Source of the DNA: Planctomycetota bacterium
GTDB taxonomy: Bacteria; Planctomycetota; UBA8742; UBA2392
Direction: 5' to 3'
Assembly (NCBI GenBank): GCA_027493625.1
Contig: JAOSKM010000003.1
Location: forward strand, 787,028-851,027
DNA: 64,000 nucleotides
Shown here: positions 49,867 through 59,733 of the stretch, one piece after another
Layout of the letters: every line of letters begins with the position of its first letter
Numbering within the stretch: the first letter of the stretch is position 1
Notes under the pieces: generated by a model
Databases searched by the model: none
What the model was told of the DNA's origin: nothing
The model's input: only the letters and a program-made list of their open reading frames with translations
Made by a program: the position numbers and the translations under genes

Positions 49867-51272
49867 AAATAATACGTGTACCCGATCAGCAGGCTGATCG
49901 CGAAGTAGCTGATATCGGTGCGACTGGTGCTGCCGGTCAGCAGGCGATCCTCCGACACGTTGTCGAAGCTGATCGGCTGTTCGGTGCGACCGGCGCCCAT
50001 CACCAGCTGCAGGCCGACCATCAGCTCATGCTTGGACGCGCCGTTGTCCTGGCGCGTGGTGTAGGCGATGCCCGTATCGAAATGGAACAGGTCCCACGAG
50101 CTGATGCCGAAGTGCAGGCCGTGGTGGTTCAGGTAATCGGCCGCGGCGTCACGGCGCATGCTCCAGAAACCGGACCAGTCAGGGCTGAACTCGGTCTCGA
50201 GCCCGATCGCGACGTTGAAGGCGCCGCGCTTGGCGTCGTAGATGGTAAGCAGTTCGCGACTGCTTTCGCTGCCGGGCGCGCCGAGGATGAAGGCCTTGTC
50301 GCCGACCGGCGCCGCGGGCGAGTAGCGCCCCACGGGCAGGTACCACTCGGCGGCAACAGCCAGCACCACGGGGCCGAAGTCGTAGTCCACGCCGGTGGCG
50401 AACGACCAGGGCGTGCGATACTGGGTGGGCACGCCGTCGCGGCGGTCGTTGGCCTCGAACTGGTCGCTGGTGCCGTTGCCGTCGATGTCCAGGTCGTCCA
50501 CGCTGATCTGGCGCCGCACGGTGGCCGCGCCGAACAGGTTGACGCTGGGGGTGGTGACGGTCAGTCCCATCTTCAGCCCGCCGAACTGCGCCGAGACGCC
50601 CATTTTCCAGAGCGTGCGCACGTTCCAGAAGTCGAAGCCCGCGATGTTGTCCGCCCCGAAAGTCTGGCCGCCCGCTACCGCACGGGTGGTAATGTTGAAG
50701 TCCTGCTCTTCAAAGCGCAGGCAGCCGAAGTGCGTTACTCCCACGCCCAGCCAGTCCGTGATCGCCCAGCCGAAGCTGAGCCCCGCCCAGTACTCCTCCG
50801 TGTTGGTGCGGAACTGGAAGCTGCCGATGTATTGCTCCGGCCCGGCCGAGCGCGCGTCGTCGATCACGTTGCGGGTGTCCTCGATGCGCGTGCTGACGTT
50901 TGCGTTGAAGTACTGGCGGGCCATGATCTGGAAACCCATGGCGATGCCGGGCTGGTCAAACAGGAAAACGCCCGAGCCCGCCAGCGGGATGATGTCGCCC
51001 CGCGTGCTGGTGAGGTTCAGCCCTTTGCCCGCCCCGTCCGTGATGGTGAGCGTGCTGAGCTGGTAGGCGTCGGCGCTGACCTTCAGCGAATCGTTTGAAA
51101 TCCAGCCCAGGCGGCCGGGATTGTAGTAGCAGGCGCTGGTGTCGCTGACGCCGCCGACCACCGCACCGCCCATCAGCGCCGAGCGTGTGCCGAACTGGTG
51201 GGTCCAGTAGTGGTTGTCCTGGGCGGCAAGTCCGCCGCCAATCAGCAGCAAAGCGAGGAGAGCTCGCAGCAT
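49863..51272 (-). CDS. Outer-membrane beta-barrel protein, FadL/PorV-like
   Basis: The 469-residue protein has a signal peptide (MLRALLALLLIGGGLAAQ) and an N-terminal FadL-type segment (RSALMGGAVVGGVSDTSACY). It continues with alternating beta strands and ends in a C-terminal aromatic (GYTYYF), the barrel-assembly signal. Relatives transport hydrophobic compounds or serve as anchors for surface proteins. It is downstream of actF by 83 bp of palindromic heptad DNA, so it may or may not be part of the respiratory operon. Confidence 0.85.
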   Translation of the reverse strand: MLRALLALLLIGGGLAAQDNHYWTHQFGTRSALMGGAVVGGVSDTSACYYNPGRLGWISNDSLKVSADAYQLSTLTITDGAGKGLNLTSTRGDIIPLAGSGVFLFDQPGIAMGFQIMARQYFNANVSTRIEDTRNVIDDARSAGPEQYIGSFQFRTNTEEYWAGLSFGWAITDWLGVGVTHFGCLRFEEQDFNITTRAVAGGQTFGADNIAGFDFWNVRTLWKMGVSAQFGGLKMGLTVTTPSVNLFGAATVRRQISVDDLDIDGNGTSDQFEANDRRDGVPTQYRTPWSFATGVDYDFGPVVLAVAAEWYLPVGRYSPAAPVGDKAFILGAPGSESSRELLTIYDAKRGAFNVAIGLETEFSPDWSGFWSMRRDAAADYLNHHGLHFGISSWDLFHFDTGIAYTTRQDNGASKHELMVGLQLVMGAGRTEQPISFDNVSEDRLLTGSTSRTDISYFAISLLIGYTYYF

Positions 51273-51275
51273 GGC

Positions 51276-51352
51276 AGGTTTCAGGGTTCAGGTTTCAGGG
51301 GTCAGGTAGACTACACGCCCTCCCCTGAAACCTGAAACCTGAAACCTCAAAC
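51276..51352. repeat. Palindromic heptad array filling the actF-barrel gap
   Basis: CAGGTTTCAGGGTTCAGG (from 51276) and its inverse CCTGAAACCTGAAACCTG (about 51325-51345) occupy almost the whole 83-bp gap, from 2 bp off the barrel gene's ATG to the actF stop. The block folds as one long hairpin and could terminate the operon. Confidence 0.85.
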
Positions 51353-51355
51353 CCG

Positions 51356-52591
51356 TTACAGGTGGTGGTGGACCGACTCTTCGAAGTAGGGGTCCTTCTT
51401 GGCCAGCAGCGGCGCCTTCTCGAGAACCTTCAACGTCACGAGCAGGAACAGCCCCATCACGCCCACCACGATTCCGATCTGCCAGAAGGTGGCGTAGGGC
51501 ATCCAGTGCGGTACGGGCATGCCCGCCTCGTTGGCATGCGGCTTGGGCGTCACGTACTGCCAGAGGTCGACGAAGCGGCCCAGCAGTGCGATTCCCGCCG
51601 CGATGGCGAGGATCTTTGTGTTCCGCTTGTTGGGGCGCGGCAGCAGGATGAAGAACACCAGCCCCCAGTTCAGCAGCGGGTTCAGCACGAAGGTCACCCA
51701 GAACCAGGCGTTATCCCAGCGCGCGATGTAGTGCACCGTCTCTTCCGGGATGTTCGAGTACCAGATCAGCATGAACTGGCAGAACCAGATGTAGGCCCAG
51801 AAGGTCGCGGTGGCCAGCAGCCAGATGCCCAGGTTGTGGAAGTGGTTCTCGTTCACAGCCGTGCGCAGGTAGCCCATGCGGCGCAGCAGCAGCAGCACCA
51901 GGATCAGCATGGCGAAGCCGCTCTCGACGATGCCGGCAAACTGGTAGACACCGAACATGGTGCTGAACCAGGCGGGCTCCACGGACTTGATGTAGTCCAG
52001 GCCGGCGAAAGTGACCGACAGGCCGAACACGATGGCAAAGGGCGCCGACAGGATCTTCTGGGTGATGGTGTGCTTGACGTCGCCGTCCAGGTCCTGTTTG
52101 CGCGAGAAGCGGGTCATCAGGATGGCGAAGGTCGTCCACAGCACGAAGTACAGCACGGTGCGGCCCAGGAAGCCGGGGATGTTGAGATAATCCTTCTTGT
52201 GGGCGAGCAACTCGCTGTGCAGGTCGCCGTGGTCCACGGGATGGGCCCACTCATAGAGCTGGTGTTCCTTGAACACGAACGACAGGGCCAGCACCCCGAT
52301 GGTGAGCAGCCCGACCGGGAAGTAGAGCAGCCAGGCCTCGGGCACGCGCTTGAGCGTGACGTGCCAGCCGGCGCTGCTGAGGTTGTTGATGATCAGGAAG
52401 AACATGGCGAACAGCGGGAAGCCCAGCACGTACCAGGACGCGATGGCCCAGCCGCCGAACGCCAGGTCGGCGCCGCCGATGAACGACAGGCCGAACGTCG
52501 CCAGCCCCAGACCGATGGCCGCCAGGCAGGCGAACTTCACCAGGGCGGGGAAGCTGAACTTCTCGGGCTCGTCGATGTGCACTTCGCTCAT
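51356..52591 (-). CDS. actF: Alternative complex III subunit ActF
   Basis: The 411-residue integral membrane protein has about ten helices, in line with ActF, a quinol-oxidising-complex subunit related to NrfD-type proteins. Typical segments are VFGLSVTFAGLDYIKSVEP and the helix with FWAYIWFCQFMLIWYSNIPE. It is the last gene of the act cluster and starts 3 bp after actE. It works in the cytoplasmic membrane, passing electrons from menaquinol or ubiquinol toward cytochrome c. Confidence 0.92.
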   Translation of the reverse strand: MSEVHIDEPEKFSFPALVKFACLAAIGLGLATFGLSFIGGADLAFGGWAIASWYVLGFPLFAMFFLIINNLSSAGWHVTLKRVPEAWLLYFPVGLLTIGVLALSFVFKEHQLYEWAHPVDHGDLHSELLAHKKDYLNIPGFLGRTVLYFVLWTTFAILMTRFSRKQDLDGDVKHTITQKILSAPFAIVFGLSVTFAGLDYIKSVEPAWFSTMFGVYQFAGIVESGFAMLILVLLLLRRMGYLRTAVNENHFHNLGIWLLATATFWAYIWFCQFMLIWYSNIPEETVHYIARWDNAWFWVTFVLNPLLNWGLVFFILLPRPNKRNTKILAIAAGIALLGRFVDLWQYVTPKPHANEAGMPVPHWMPYATFWQIGIVVGVMGLFLLVTLKVLEKAPLLAKKDPYFEESVHHHL

Positions 52592-52594
52592 GGC

Positions 52595-53329
52595 CTACTT
52601 GCCCTTCTGCAACTCGCGCAGGTAGCGGATCAGCTTCCAGCGATCGTCGTATTTCACGTGGTTCTTGTGCGCCGGCATGGTGTTGATGCCGAAAGTAATC
52701 ACATAGAACAGCTCGCCGTCGCTGTACTTGTCGCGCACCACTGCCGTGTCGAGCGCCGGCGCGCCGATGCCGAACTTGGTGACCGGCGCCATGCCCACGC
52801 CGTCCACGCCGTGGCAGCCCTGGCAGCTGTGACGGAACAGGTTCTTGCCGCGTTTCAGCACCAGCTCCTGGTCATGGCCGCCCACGTTGGCGTAGGGGCT
52901 GCTCAGGTTCACGCGCGCCCAGGCCAGCCGGTCGTTCAGGCCGGTCGGCACGTCGGACGGAATCGACAGCGTTTTCTGCCCGCGGTAGACCGTGCCGTCG
53001 GGCGGCGGCATCTCGGCCGTGCCCCATTTCTCGATGTAGGGCGGCAGCTCGGGCGTGTAATCCGCGTACTTCTTTGCGTAGTCGTGGGTGGTCTGGCTTT
53101 CCCAGGCTTCGCTGTAGCCCATGTCGGGGAAGTACTCGATATTGCGCTTGCCGAAATCGCGCAGCAGGAAGCCCGCCACCAGCGCTGAAGTGATGGCGCC
53201 CAGCAGCACGCCCAGGCCGATCCACGCCCGCGGCCCGTAGGCCGAGTGCGCGCGCACGGCGATGTCCCTGGCCTTGTCGAGCTGCGCGGCCTGGATGTCG
53301 ATGGCCTTGTTCAGAACCTTGTCAATCAC
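52595..53329 (-). CDS. actE: Alternative complex III monoheme cytochrome c subunit ActE
   Basis: The 244-residue protein has an N-terminal membrane helix (about 32-55, AWIGLGVLLGAITSALVAGF) and a cytochrome c domain with CQGCHG (about 160) and an axial methionine in INTMPAHKNHV. I choose GTG 53329, which overlaps the actD stop as GTGA and has a GGGGG ribosome site. The longer ATG frame is internal to actD. It carries electrons out of complex III to terminal oxidase partners. Confidence 0.92.
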   Translation of the reverse strand: MIDKVLNKAIDIQAAQLDKARDIAVRAHSAYGPRAWIGLGVLLGAITSALVAGFLLRDFGKRNIEYFPDMGYSEAWESQTTHDYAKKYADYTPELPPYIEKWGTAEMPPPDGTVYRGQKTLSIPSDVPTGLNDRLAWARVNLSSPYANVGGHDQELVLKRGKNLFRHSCQGCHGVDGVGMAPVTKFGIGAPALDTAVVRDKYSDGELFYVITFGINTMPAHKNHVKYDDRWKLIRYLRELQKGK

Positions 53330-53886
53330 GCGGCACCCCCTTCCGCCGCCATGGCGTCGTAGTCGGGGCCGACCTGCTTGACTTCCTCGGCGTGGTGCGC
53401 TGCGAAGATCTCGCGGCACCTGGATTCATTGAAGTCTTCGTCCATTTCGATCGCGATCACGAAGCGGTCGTCCGTCACGCGCGGGTGGAACAGCCGGGCC
53501 TTCTTGCCCGGGAAAATCCGGCACATGGCGAACAGTCCCAGCATGGTGCAGATGCCGCCGATCAGCACCGTCAACTCGAACATCACGGGCACAAAGGCCG
53601 GGAACGGGAACGCCTCCTTGCCGCCGATGTTCAGCGGCCAGTCCCAGGCGCTCACGTAGGTCATGCCCGAGATGCCGATGATGCAGCCCATGGCGCCGCA
53701 CAGGAAGGTCACCCAGGTGATCTTGCTGAAGGGCAGGCCCATCGCGCGGTCCAGCCCGTGCACGGCGTAGGGCGCGAACACGTCGTAGAACGTGAAGCCG
53801 GCTTCGCGGCAGGCCTTGGTGGCCTCAAGCGTATGGTCCTGGTCGCCGAAAACGCCGAGGAAGAGGTCGGGCCGTTGATCAGCCAT
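53326..53886 (-). CDS. actD: Alternative complex III subunit ActD (DUF3341)
   Basis: The 186-residue protein has two central membrane helices (about 58-80 and 105-125) with soluble termini, matching DUF3341/ActD. The N-terminal part ([19 protein letters not shown]) is typical. Its start overlaps the actC stop by 8 bp and its stop overlaps actE by 4 bp, showing strict translational coupling. Confidence 0.92.
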   Translation of the reverse strand: MADQRPDLFLGVFGDQDHTLEATKACREAGFTFYDVFAPYAVHGLDRAMGLPFSKITWVTFLCGAMGCIIGISGMTYVSAWDWPLNIGGKEAFPFPAFVPVMFELTVLIGGICTMLGLFAMCRIFPGKKARLFHPRVTDDRFVIAIEMDEDFNESRCREIFAAHHAEEVKQVGPDYDAMAAEGGAA

Positions 53887-55285
53887 GGCTCACCTCCGGG
53901 TTTGCGCCGTGCGCCTTGTGCTCATCGTGGGGCTTGCCCATGTCCATCACGCCCTTCACTTCGCCGAACGCGATGGCAGGCATGACGCGCACGAAGATGA
54001 AGAACAGCCAGAAGAACAGGCCGAAGCTGCCGACCAGGGTCAGCACCTCGATCAGCGTCGGGTGGTAGTACGACCAGCTGCTGGGCAGGTAGTCGCGGTG
54101 CAGGCTGGTCACGATGATCACGAAGCGCTCGAACCACATGCCGATGTTCACGAAGATCGACATCACGAACAGCACCATCGGGTTGCGGCGCAGCTTCTTG
54201 AACCACAGCACCTGCGGGCTCAGCACGTTGCAGCTCACCATGATCCAGTACGACCAGGCGAACGGGCCGGTGGCGCGGTTGATGAACGCGAAGCCCTCGT
54301 ACATGCTGCCGCTGTACCAGGCGATGAAGAACTCCGTGCCGTAGGCCAGGCCGACCAGCGAGCCGGTCAGGATGATCACCTTGCCCATGTTCTCGAGGTG
54401 GTCCAGCGTGATGTAGTTCTCCAGCCGCATGGTCTTGCGGGCGATCAGCAGCAGCGTCAGCACCATGCCGAAGCCCGAGAAGATCGCGCCGCCCACGAAA
54501 TAGGGCGGGAAGATCGTGGTGTGCCAGCCCGGGATCACCGAGGTGGCGAAGTCGAACGACACGATGGTGTGCACGCTGAACACCAGCGGGGTCGCCAGTC
54601 CGGCGAAGATCATGTACGCCGTCTCGTAGTGGTTCCAGTTCCGCACGCTGCCGTTCCAGCCCTGGCTCAGCACGCCGTAGAACAGCTTGCGGCCCCAGTG
54701 CTTGGCGCGGTCGCGCACGGTGGCGAGGTCGGGGATCAGGCCGATGTACCAGAACACCGCCGAGATCGTCAGGTATGTCGAAATCGCGAACACGTCCCAC
54801 AGCAGCGGGCTGCGGAAGTTCACCCAAAGGGGACCGCGCAGGTTCGGGTACGGCGCCACCCACAGGAAGCCGATCCAGAGACGACCCATGTGGATCAGCG
54901 GGAACAGGCCGGCGCACACCACCGCGAACAGCGTCATGGCCTCGGCCGAGCGGTTGATACTGGTGCGCCATTTCTGGCGGAACAGGAACAGCACGGCCGA
55001 GATCAGCGTGCCGGCGTGACCGATACCGACCCAGAACACGAAGTTGGTGATATCGAAGCCCCAGCCCACGGTCTTGTTCAGACCCCAGACGCCGACGCCC
55101 TCGTACAGCAGCCAGGCGATCAGCGCCACGAACATCAGGGCAACCAGCCCGCTGCCGAAAAAGCCCAGCCACCAGAGCTGCGAAGGCTTGCCCTCGATGG
55201 ACGAGCACACGTCATGCGTGACGTCGTGCAGAGATTTGCCTCCGTGCACGAGCGGCCTACGCAATGCTGAGTAAACGTGTCCCAT
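53879..55285 (-). CDS. actC: Alternative complex III NrfD-like subunit ActC
   Basis: The 468-residue protein has about ten helices and the NrfD/PsrC fold that carries the quinol site. The segments [20 protein letters not shown] and [17 protein letters not shown] are conserved in ActC. It sits between actB (19 bp gap) and actD (8 bp overlap). The quinol site is next to the ActB iron-sulfur domain in solved complexes of this family. Confidence 0.94.
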   Translation of the reverse strand: MGHVYSALRRPLVHGGKSLHDVTHDVCSSIEGKPSQLWWLGFFGSGLVALMFVALIAWLLYEGVGVWGLNKTVGWGFDITNFVFWVGIGHAGTLISAVLFLFRQKWRTSINRSAEAMTLFAVVCAGLFPLIHMGRLWIGFLWVAPYPNLRGPLWVNFRSPLLWDVFAISTYLTISAVFWYIGLIPDLATVRDRAKHWGRKLFYGVLSQGWNGSVRNWNHYETAYMIFAGLATPLVFSVHTIVSFDFATSVIPGWHTTIFPPYFVGGAIFSGFGMVLTLLLIARKTMRLENYITLDHLENMGKVIILTGSLVGLAYGTEFFIAWYSGSMYEGFAFINRATGPFAWSYWIMVSCNVLSPQVLWFKKLRRNPMVLFVMSIFVNIGMWFERFVIIVTSLHRDYLPSSWSYYHPTLIEVLTLVGSFGLFFWLFFIFVRVMPAIAFGEVKGVMDMGKPHDEHKAHGANPEVSHG

Positions 55286-55304
55286 GGTCCTTGCCTACAA
55301 TCCT

Positions 55305-58274
55305 CTAGTGTGCGCCTTCTTCGTGCCCGTGTCCGTCTGCCCGCAGCAGCTCCGTGTCCTTGGTCGGGCGGTTGCGCACCTTGGTCAGGTAGGTGACCGT
55401 GGGGCGCGTGTTGATTTCCGCCAGCACCGCGTAGTTGCGCGGGTCCTGCTCGAGGCGCGCGACCTTGCTTTCCTTGTCGTTGCGGTCGCCGAAGATGATC
55501 GCGTTGGTCGGGCAGCTCTGGGCGCAGGCCGGCTGGATGCTGCCGTCCTTGACCTCCGTGCCCGCCAGCGCGGCCGCGCGCTTGCCGTCATAGATGCGCT
55601 GGGCGCACATGCTGCACTTTTCCATCACGCCACGGCTGCGCACCACGATGTCCGGGTTCAGCACCAGGTTCATCGTCAGGTTGTGATGCTCGTAGCGGAA
55701 CCAGTTGAAGCGGCGCACCTTGTAAGGGCAGTTGTTAGCGCAATAGCGCGTGCCGATGCAGCGGTTGTAAGCCTGCGCGTTCAGGCCCTCGTCCGTGTGG
55801 CTGGTGGCGATCACGGGGCACACCGTCTCGCAGGGCGCGTTCTCGCAGTGCTGGCACATCATGGGCTGGAAGCCGACCTCCGGGTTGTCGTCCGCCGTCA
55901 GCTTGCCGTCGTAAATGCTGCCGTCGTTGTCCTCGTAGTAGGTGTCGATGCGGATCCAGTGCATCTCGCGCCGGTACCACACCTCGTCCTTGCCCACCAC
56001 CGGCACGTTGTTCTCGATGCTGCAGGCCACCTGGCACGCGTTGCAGCCGATGCACGCGTTCAGGTCCACCGTCATGCCCCACTTGTGGCCCTTGTACTCC
56101 CAGCGCGGCCACAGCGTCACGTCCACCGGCGGAATCTCCTGCTGGTTGCCGGCGGCCGGGTTCTTCAGCCACTGCTCGAGGCTGGTCTGCTTCAGGATCG
56201 GGCGGTCTTCCTGGCTGTCGTGCTCGCTGATCATCGCCAGCTTGATGCTGCGTCCCGTCCTGCTCAGGCTGCCAGCCACCGGCTTGCCGCCAAGCAGCGG
56301 GAAGGCGTTGCCGCCGATCGCGTACACGCCGTCCTTCAGCAGCTCAGGGTCGACCGCGTCTTCCTCTTTGCCGCGGCCGTGCACGATCGGGCCCGCCTTG
56401 GTGCGGCCGTAGCCGGTCGAGATCGCGACGGTGCCTTCGGCCTGGCCGGGCTGGCGCATGACCGGGACCCTGCAGGTCGCCTTGCGCCCGTCGATCTCGG
56501 CGCTGACATCGACCACGTCGCCGACTGCCAGCCCCTGGGCTTCCATGGTGGCGGGCGACATGAAGGCCATGTTGGTCCAGGTCACGCGCGACATGGGGTC
56601 GGCCATCTCGTGCAGCCAGCCGTTCACGGCGTGGCGGCCGTCGCGCAGGTTGTACGACTCGTACACCACCACCTCGAGGGCGCCGGTGTCGGCCACGTTG
56701 CCTGCTTCCTTGACGTCGGCCATCGCGCCGTCGCGGAAGGCGGGCTGGGTTGTGCCCGCGATGCGGTTGACGTAGCCGGTCTCGACGGCGGCGCCCCAGG
56801 CCTGGCCGCGCAGCACGCCGGCCTCCCAGGCGGTTTTCAGCACATCGCGGTATTCCTTGTTGCCGTCCGGATCGCCGATCCACTTGAGCAGGCTGGTGAA
56901 ACCGTTGCGGGTGTCCCACAGGCGGCGTACGCCGGGCTGAGACAGGCTGTGGAAACCCTTGACCGGCTCGAAGTCGTTCCAGCTTTCCAGCGGGTCGTCC
57001 TCGGCCGCGATCCAGGCGCACTCCGAGGCGGTCTCGTCGGCGCGCGGGCCGATGGCGATGGTGTTGGCCACCTTGCCCAGCAGCTCCTTGAACTTCGCGC
57101 CGTCGGGCAGGTCGTAAACCGGGTTGACGCCCCACACGATCAGCGTCTTGACCGCGCCCGCTTCCATGTCCTTGAGCAGCTTCGCAAGCTCGTCGTCGTT
57201 GCCGAGCTTCTGCTGCGAGGGCGTGGTGGCGTCCAGCGTGGTGCCGTAGGCGCCCAGCTTGTGGTTGATGAAATTCACCAGCTTCTGCTCGCGCGTGTCG
57301 CGGCTGCCGCTCACCACCAGGCTGCGACGGCCGGCGGCCTTCAGCTCGTTGGCGATCTTGTCCAGCGCCGCGGCGTCCACGCTGTGCTTGCCGGGCGCGC
57401 CGAAGTCGCCGCCCAGGCGGTTGGCCAGCTCGATCAGCACGGCGCCGCGCTCGCTGTCCTTGATACGGAAGCGCTCGTCGGCGTTGGCGCCGGTCAGCGA
57501 CATGCGCGCCTCCAGCACCAGCAGGCGGCTCATGGCCTTGCGCCCGAACTTCAGGTCGCGCTGGGTGGCCCAGTCGCGCGCGTGCTCCATGGGGCTCAGC
57601 CAGGTACCCAGGAAGTCGGCGCCGAAGCTGACCACCACCGTGGCCTCGCTGAAGCGATAGCGCGGGATCACGGCCATGCCGTGCGTCTCGCCGTGGGCTT
57701 TCGCAATCGCGTAGCACGAGACCGCGTCGTAGGCGACGTGACGGCCGCCCTTGGCCTTGAAGCGCTCGATGATCTCGCGGCCACAGGCCCCGTTAATGGT
57801 GCCGGTCAGCAGCACCGCGCCGGCGCCGACGGCGGATGCGGCGGCGGCGTCCAGGGCCGACCACTCGACCTTTTCGCCGGCCTTGTTGACCGGGTGGTGC
57901 AGGCGGTCGGGGTTGTACAGCGTCCAGAGCTGGGCCTGGCCGACGCCGCACAGGCCGCCGCCCATGGGGCTCTCGTTGCCTTCCAGCTTGATGGGACGGC
58001 CGTCGCGCACCTTCATCAGCGTGCCGCAGTTGGCGCTGCAGCCCTGGCAGGTGGACGCGTAGTGGTAGGATACGCCCGGCGTGACGCCTTCGACCTTTTC
58101 AAGCAGTGGTTTGGCTTCGCGGGTGTCGGCGGTGCAGCCGGCGATCACGGCGCCCATGGCGGCCATGCCGGTGACCTTCATGAAGTCGCGGCGGCCTTTG
58201 CTGACAAGCTCGACCTCGCGCCGCAGCTCGGGCGGCATGTCATTCAGTTCGGCGTCGTTGGTGCGGATTTCCAT
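55305..58274 (-). CDS. actB: Alternative complex III subunit ActB (molybdopterin-fold plus ferredoxin-like fusion)
   Basis: The 989-residue protein has a Tat-type export signal (GRRDFMKVTGMAA, about residue 27) and a molybdoenzyme-fold region starting with CQGCSANCG (about 78). Its C-terminal quarter (from about 735) has four iron-sulfur motifs: CIGCNACQVAC, CENAPCETVCP, CIGTRYCANNCP and CSMCAQRI...CAQSCP. It is the usual full-length fused ActB, in which the molybdopterin fold is non-catalytic. It lies between actA (9 bp gap) and actC and should be periplasm-facing. Confidence 0.95.
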   Translation of the reverse strand: MEIRTNDAELNDMPPELRREVELVSKGRRDFMKVTGMAAMGAVIAGCTADTREAKPLLEKVEGVTPGVSYHYASTCQGCSANCGTLMKVRDGRPIKLEGNESPMGGGLCGVGQAQLWTLYNPDRLHHPVNKAGEKVEWSALDAAAASAVGAGAVLLTGTINGACGREIIERFKAKGGRHVAYDAVSCYAIAKAHGETHGMAVIPRYRFSEATVVVSFGADFLGTWLSPMEHARDWATQRDLKFGRKAMSRLLVLEARMSLTGANADERFRIKDSERGAVLIELANRLGGDFGAPGKHSVDAAALDKIANELKAAGRRSLVVSGSRDTREQKLVNFINHKLGAYGTTLDATTPSQQKLGNDDELAKLLKDMEAGAVKTLIVWGVNPVYDLPDGAKFKELLGKVANTIAIGPRADETASECAWIAAEDDPLESWNDFEPVKGFHSLSQPGVRRLWDTRNGFTSLLKWIGDPDGNKEYRDVLKTAWEAGVLRGQAWGAAVETGYVNRIAGTTQPAFRDGAMADVKEAGNVADTGALEVVVYESYNLRDGRHAVNGWLHEMADPMSRVTWTNMAFMSPATMEAQGLAVGDVVDVSAEIDGRKATCRVPVMRQPGQAEGTVAISTGYGRTKAGPIVHGRGKEEDAVDPELLKDGVYAIGGNAFPLLGGKPVAGSLSRTGRSIKLAMISEHDSQEDRPILKQTSLEQWLKNPAAGNQQEIPPVDVTLWPRWEYKGHKWGMTVDLNACIGCNACQVACSIENNVPVVGKDEVWYRREMHWIRIDTYYEDNDGSIYDGKLTADDNPEVGFQPMMCQHCENAPCETVCPVIATSHTDEGLNAQAYNRCIGTRYCANNCPYKVRRFNWFRYEHHNLTMNLVLNPDIVVRSRGVMEKCSMCAQRIYDGKRAAALAGTEVKDGSIQPACAQSCPTNAIIFGDRNDKESKVARLEQDPRNYAVLAEINTRPTVTYLTKVRNRPTKDTELLRADGHGHEEGAH

Positions 58275-58283
58275 CGGCTCTCT

Positions 58284-58904
58284 CTACCTGTGGCACGCGT
58301 CGCAGGCGTTGACCGGCGCCCGGGCCGGCAGCTTAGCCGCCTCGTGGCGCTCGTTCTGGTCGCGGTGGCAGTTGATGCAGAAACCCATGGTCAGCTGCTC
58401 TTTCTGCCGGGCGACGCCTTCCTTGGCCATGTCGCCGTGGCACTGAGCGCAGTCAATCCCGTCCGTCACGTTGCCGTCCGCGTCGATGAACTGCGCGATG
58501 CGCACGTGGGCCTGGTGGTTGAAGTAGACGAAGTCGGCGTTGTTGTGCACGCGCTTCCAGGCCACGCCTTCGCCCATCCCGTTGTTGTAGGCCTGCTCGA
58601 GCAGCGTGATGGATTCCTTGGCCGAGGCGGTGCGCCCCTTGACCGTCTTGTGGCAGTTCCAGCAGGTGTCCAGGGTCGGCAGCGCGGCGTGGCGACCTTC
58701 GTCGGCGCCGGTGTGGCAATACTGGCAGTCGATGTTCAGAACGCCGGCGTGCAGGCGGTGGCTGTAGGGAATCGGCTGCTCGGGCTGGTAGCCGGTGTGG
58801 AGGTTCGGCAGCTGCACGTCCGCGACCTCACGGACGCCAAGCAGGATCGGCACCGCCATCCCGATGGTGAGGAAGAAGAACAAGACTGCCAGCTTCGCGT
58901 TCAT
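58284..58904 (-). CDS. actA: Alternative complex III pentaheme cytochrome c subunit ActA
   Basis: The 206-residue protein has an N-terminal membrane helix (LAVLFFFLTIGMAVPILLG) and five CxxCH heme motifs: CQYCH, CWNCH, CAQCH, CINCH and CDACH. This matches the five hemes of characterised ActA. It begins 17 bp after the NarI-like gene, with actB following after 9 bp. Confidence 0.95.
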   Translation of the reverse strand: MNAKLAVLFFFLTIGMAVPILLGVREVADVQLPNLHTGYQPEQPIPYSHRLHAGVLNIDCQYCHTGADEGRHAALPTLDTCWNCHKTVKGRTASAKESITLLEQAYNNGMGEGVAWKRVHNNADFVYFNHQAHVRIAQFIDADGNVTDGIDCAQCHGDMAKEGVARQKEQLTMGFCINCHRDQNERHEAAKLPARAPVNACDACHR

Positions 58905-58921
58905 CGCGTACCCTGCCGCTC

Positions 58922-59727
58922 CTAGTGCTTCGCGTCCTTCTTTTCAGCCGAAATGCCGTACATCAGCGCCGCGGCCTCCGCCGCGCCTACGCGGCCATGG
59001 GCATCGCGCACCGCATCGGCGCGCCACAGGCTGAGGCGCGGCACGATCACGTGCGCCAGCAGCCGGCTGTACAGCACGTGCGCCGCGGCCAGCGGCGCCG
59101 CCAGCATGTGCAGCTTCACGAACACGGGCATCTCCTTCAGCGCGCCCATGTTGTCGAAGTTGAACGTGAAGGCGTCGATCCAGCTCTGCCACAGCACGGT
59201 GCCGGTCCACACGCTGGCCCAGCGCACCGTGGCCCAGGCATACAGCCCCACGCCCAGCGCGGGCAGCAGCACGGTGGCGATGATCAGCATGTCCAGGTAG
59301 CCGAGCTTGCCCAGCTTCCTGCGCACGTCCGCATCCAGCGCGAACCGCAGCACCATGTTCAGCATGCCGAACATCATGAAGAAGGCGAACGCCATCGTCG
59401 TGACTTCCAGGGCAGCGCGCCCCCCTCGCTGGCAGCAAGCCGCTGCGCCAGACCGGGCAGGCCGAACAGCACCAGGTGCACGCTCAGCAGGCCCCAGAAA
59501 CCGAAGCCGAACGGCACGCTGCGCAGCTTGCGGTCGGTCTCGGCGTCCAGGAAGCTGCCCTTCGAGGCCTGGATCTTGTACTGCAGCATGGCGCGCAGCA
59601 GACCCGGGATGAAGGCCATCACCGCAATGTAAGGCACGAACGGAACGACCACGTCCAGCACCGGGTTCACCAGGTTGGCGATGTCGTTCAGAGTGTCCTG
59701 CGGGATGTATCGGAACTCGCCTGCCAT
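58922..59727 (-). CDS. NarI-like cytochrome b membrane subunit, frame broken by one base
   Basis: Two frames, 59727-59374 and 59395-58922, form one 268-residue protein with about five helices if one base is added to a run of six C/G (59420-59425). N-terminal part: FVPYIAVMAFIPGLLRAM and FGFWGLLSVHLVLFGLPGL. C-terminal part: KLHMLAAPLAAAHVLYSRLL, like the heme-b helix of NarI. Visible histidines are one in helix 2 and three in the last helix, fewer than in NarI, so one b heme is more likely than two. Its place directly before actA is not part of the standard act layout. A real frameshift is possible. Confidence 0.78.
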
Positions 59728-59733
59728 CGGCTT

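Noticed and set aside
55284-58925. A 1213-codon open frame on the plus strand
   Set aside because: It is antisense to actB/actA, rich in Arg/Ala/His/Val with no domain, as expected for the complement of GC-rich genes. The same holds for long plus-strand frames at 293-1714, 1766-3706, 3805-6003, 32672-35878 and 61332-63035.
59374-59395. Two separate overlapping small membrane genes instead of one NarI-like gene
   Set aside because: The first frame ends in an Arg/Ser tail (KSRRWRSPSS) unlike a membrane protein end, and one base in a G/C run joins the two into a family-length protein.
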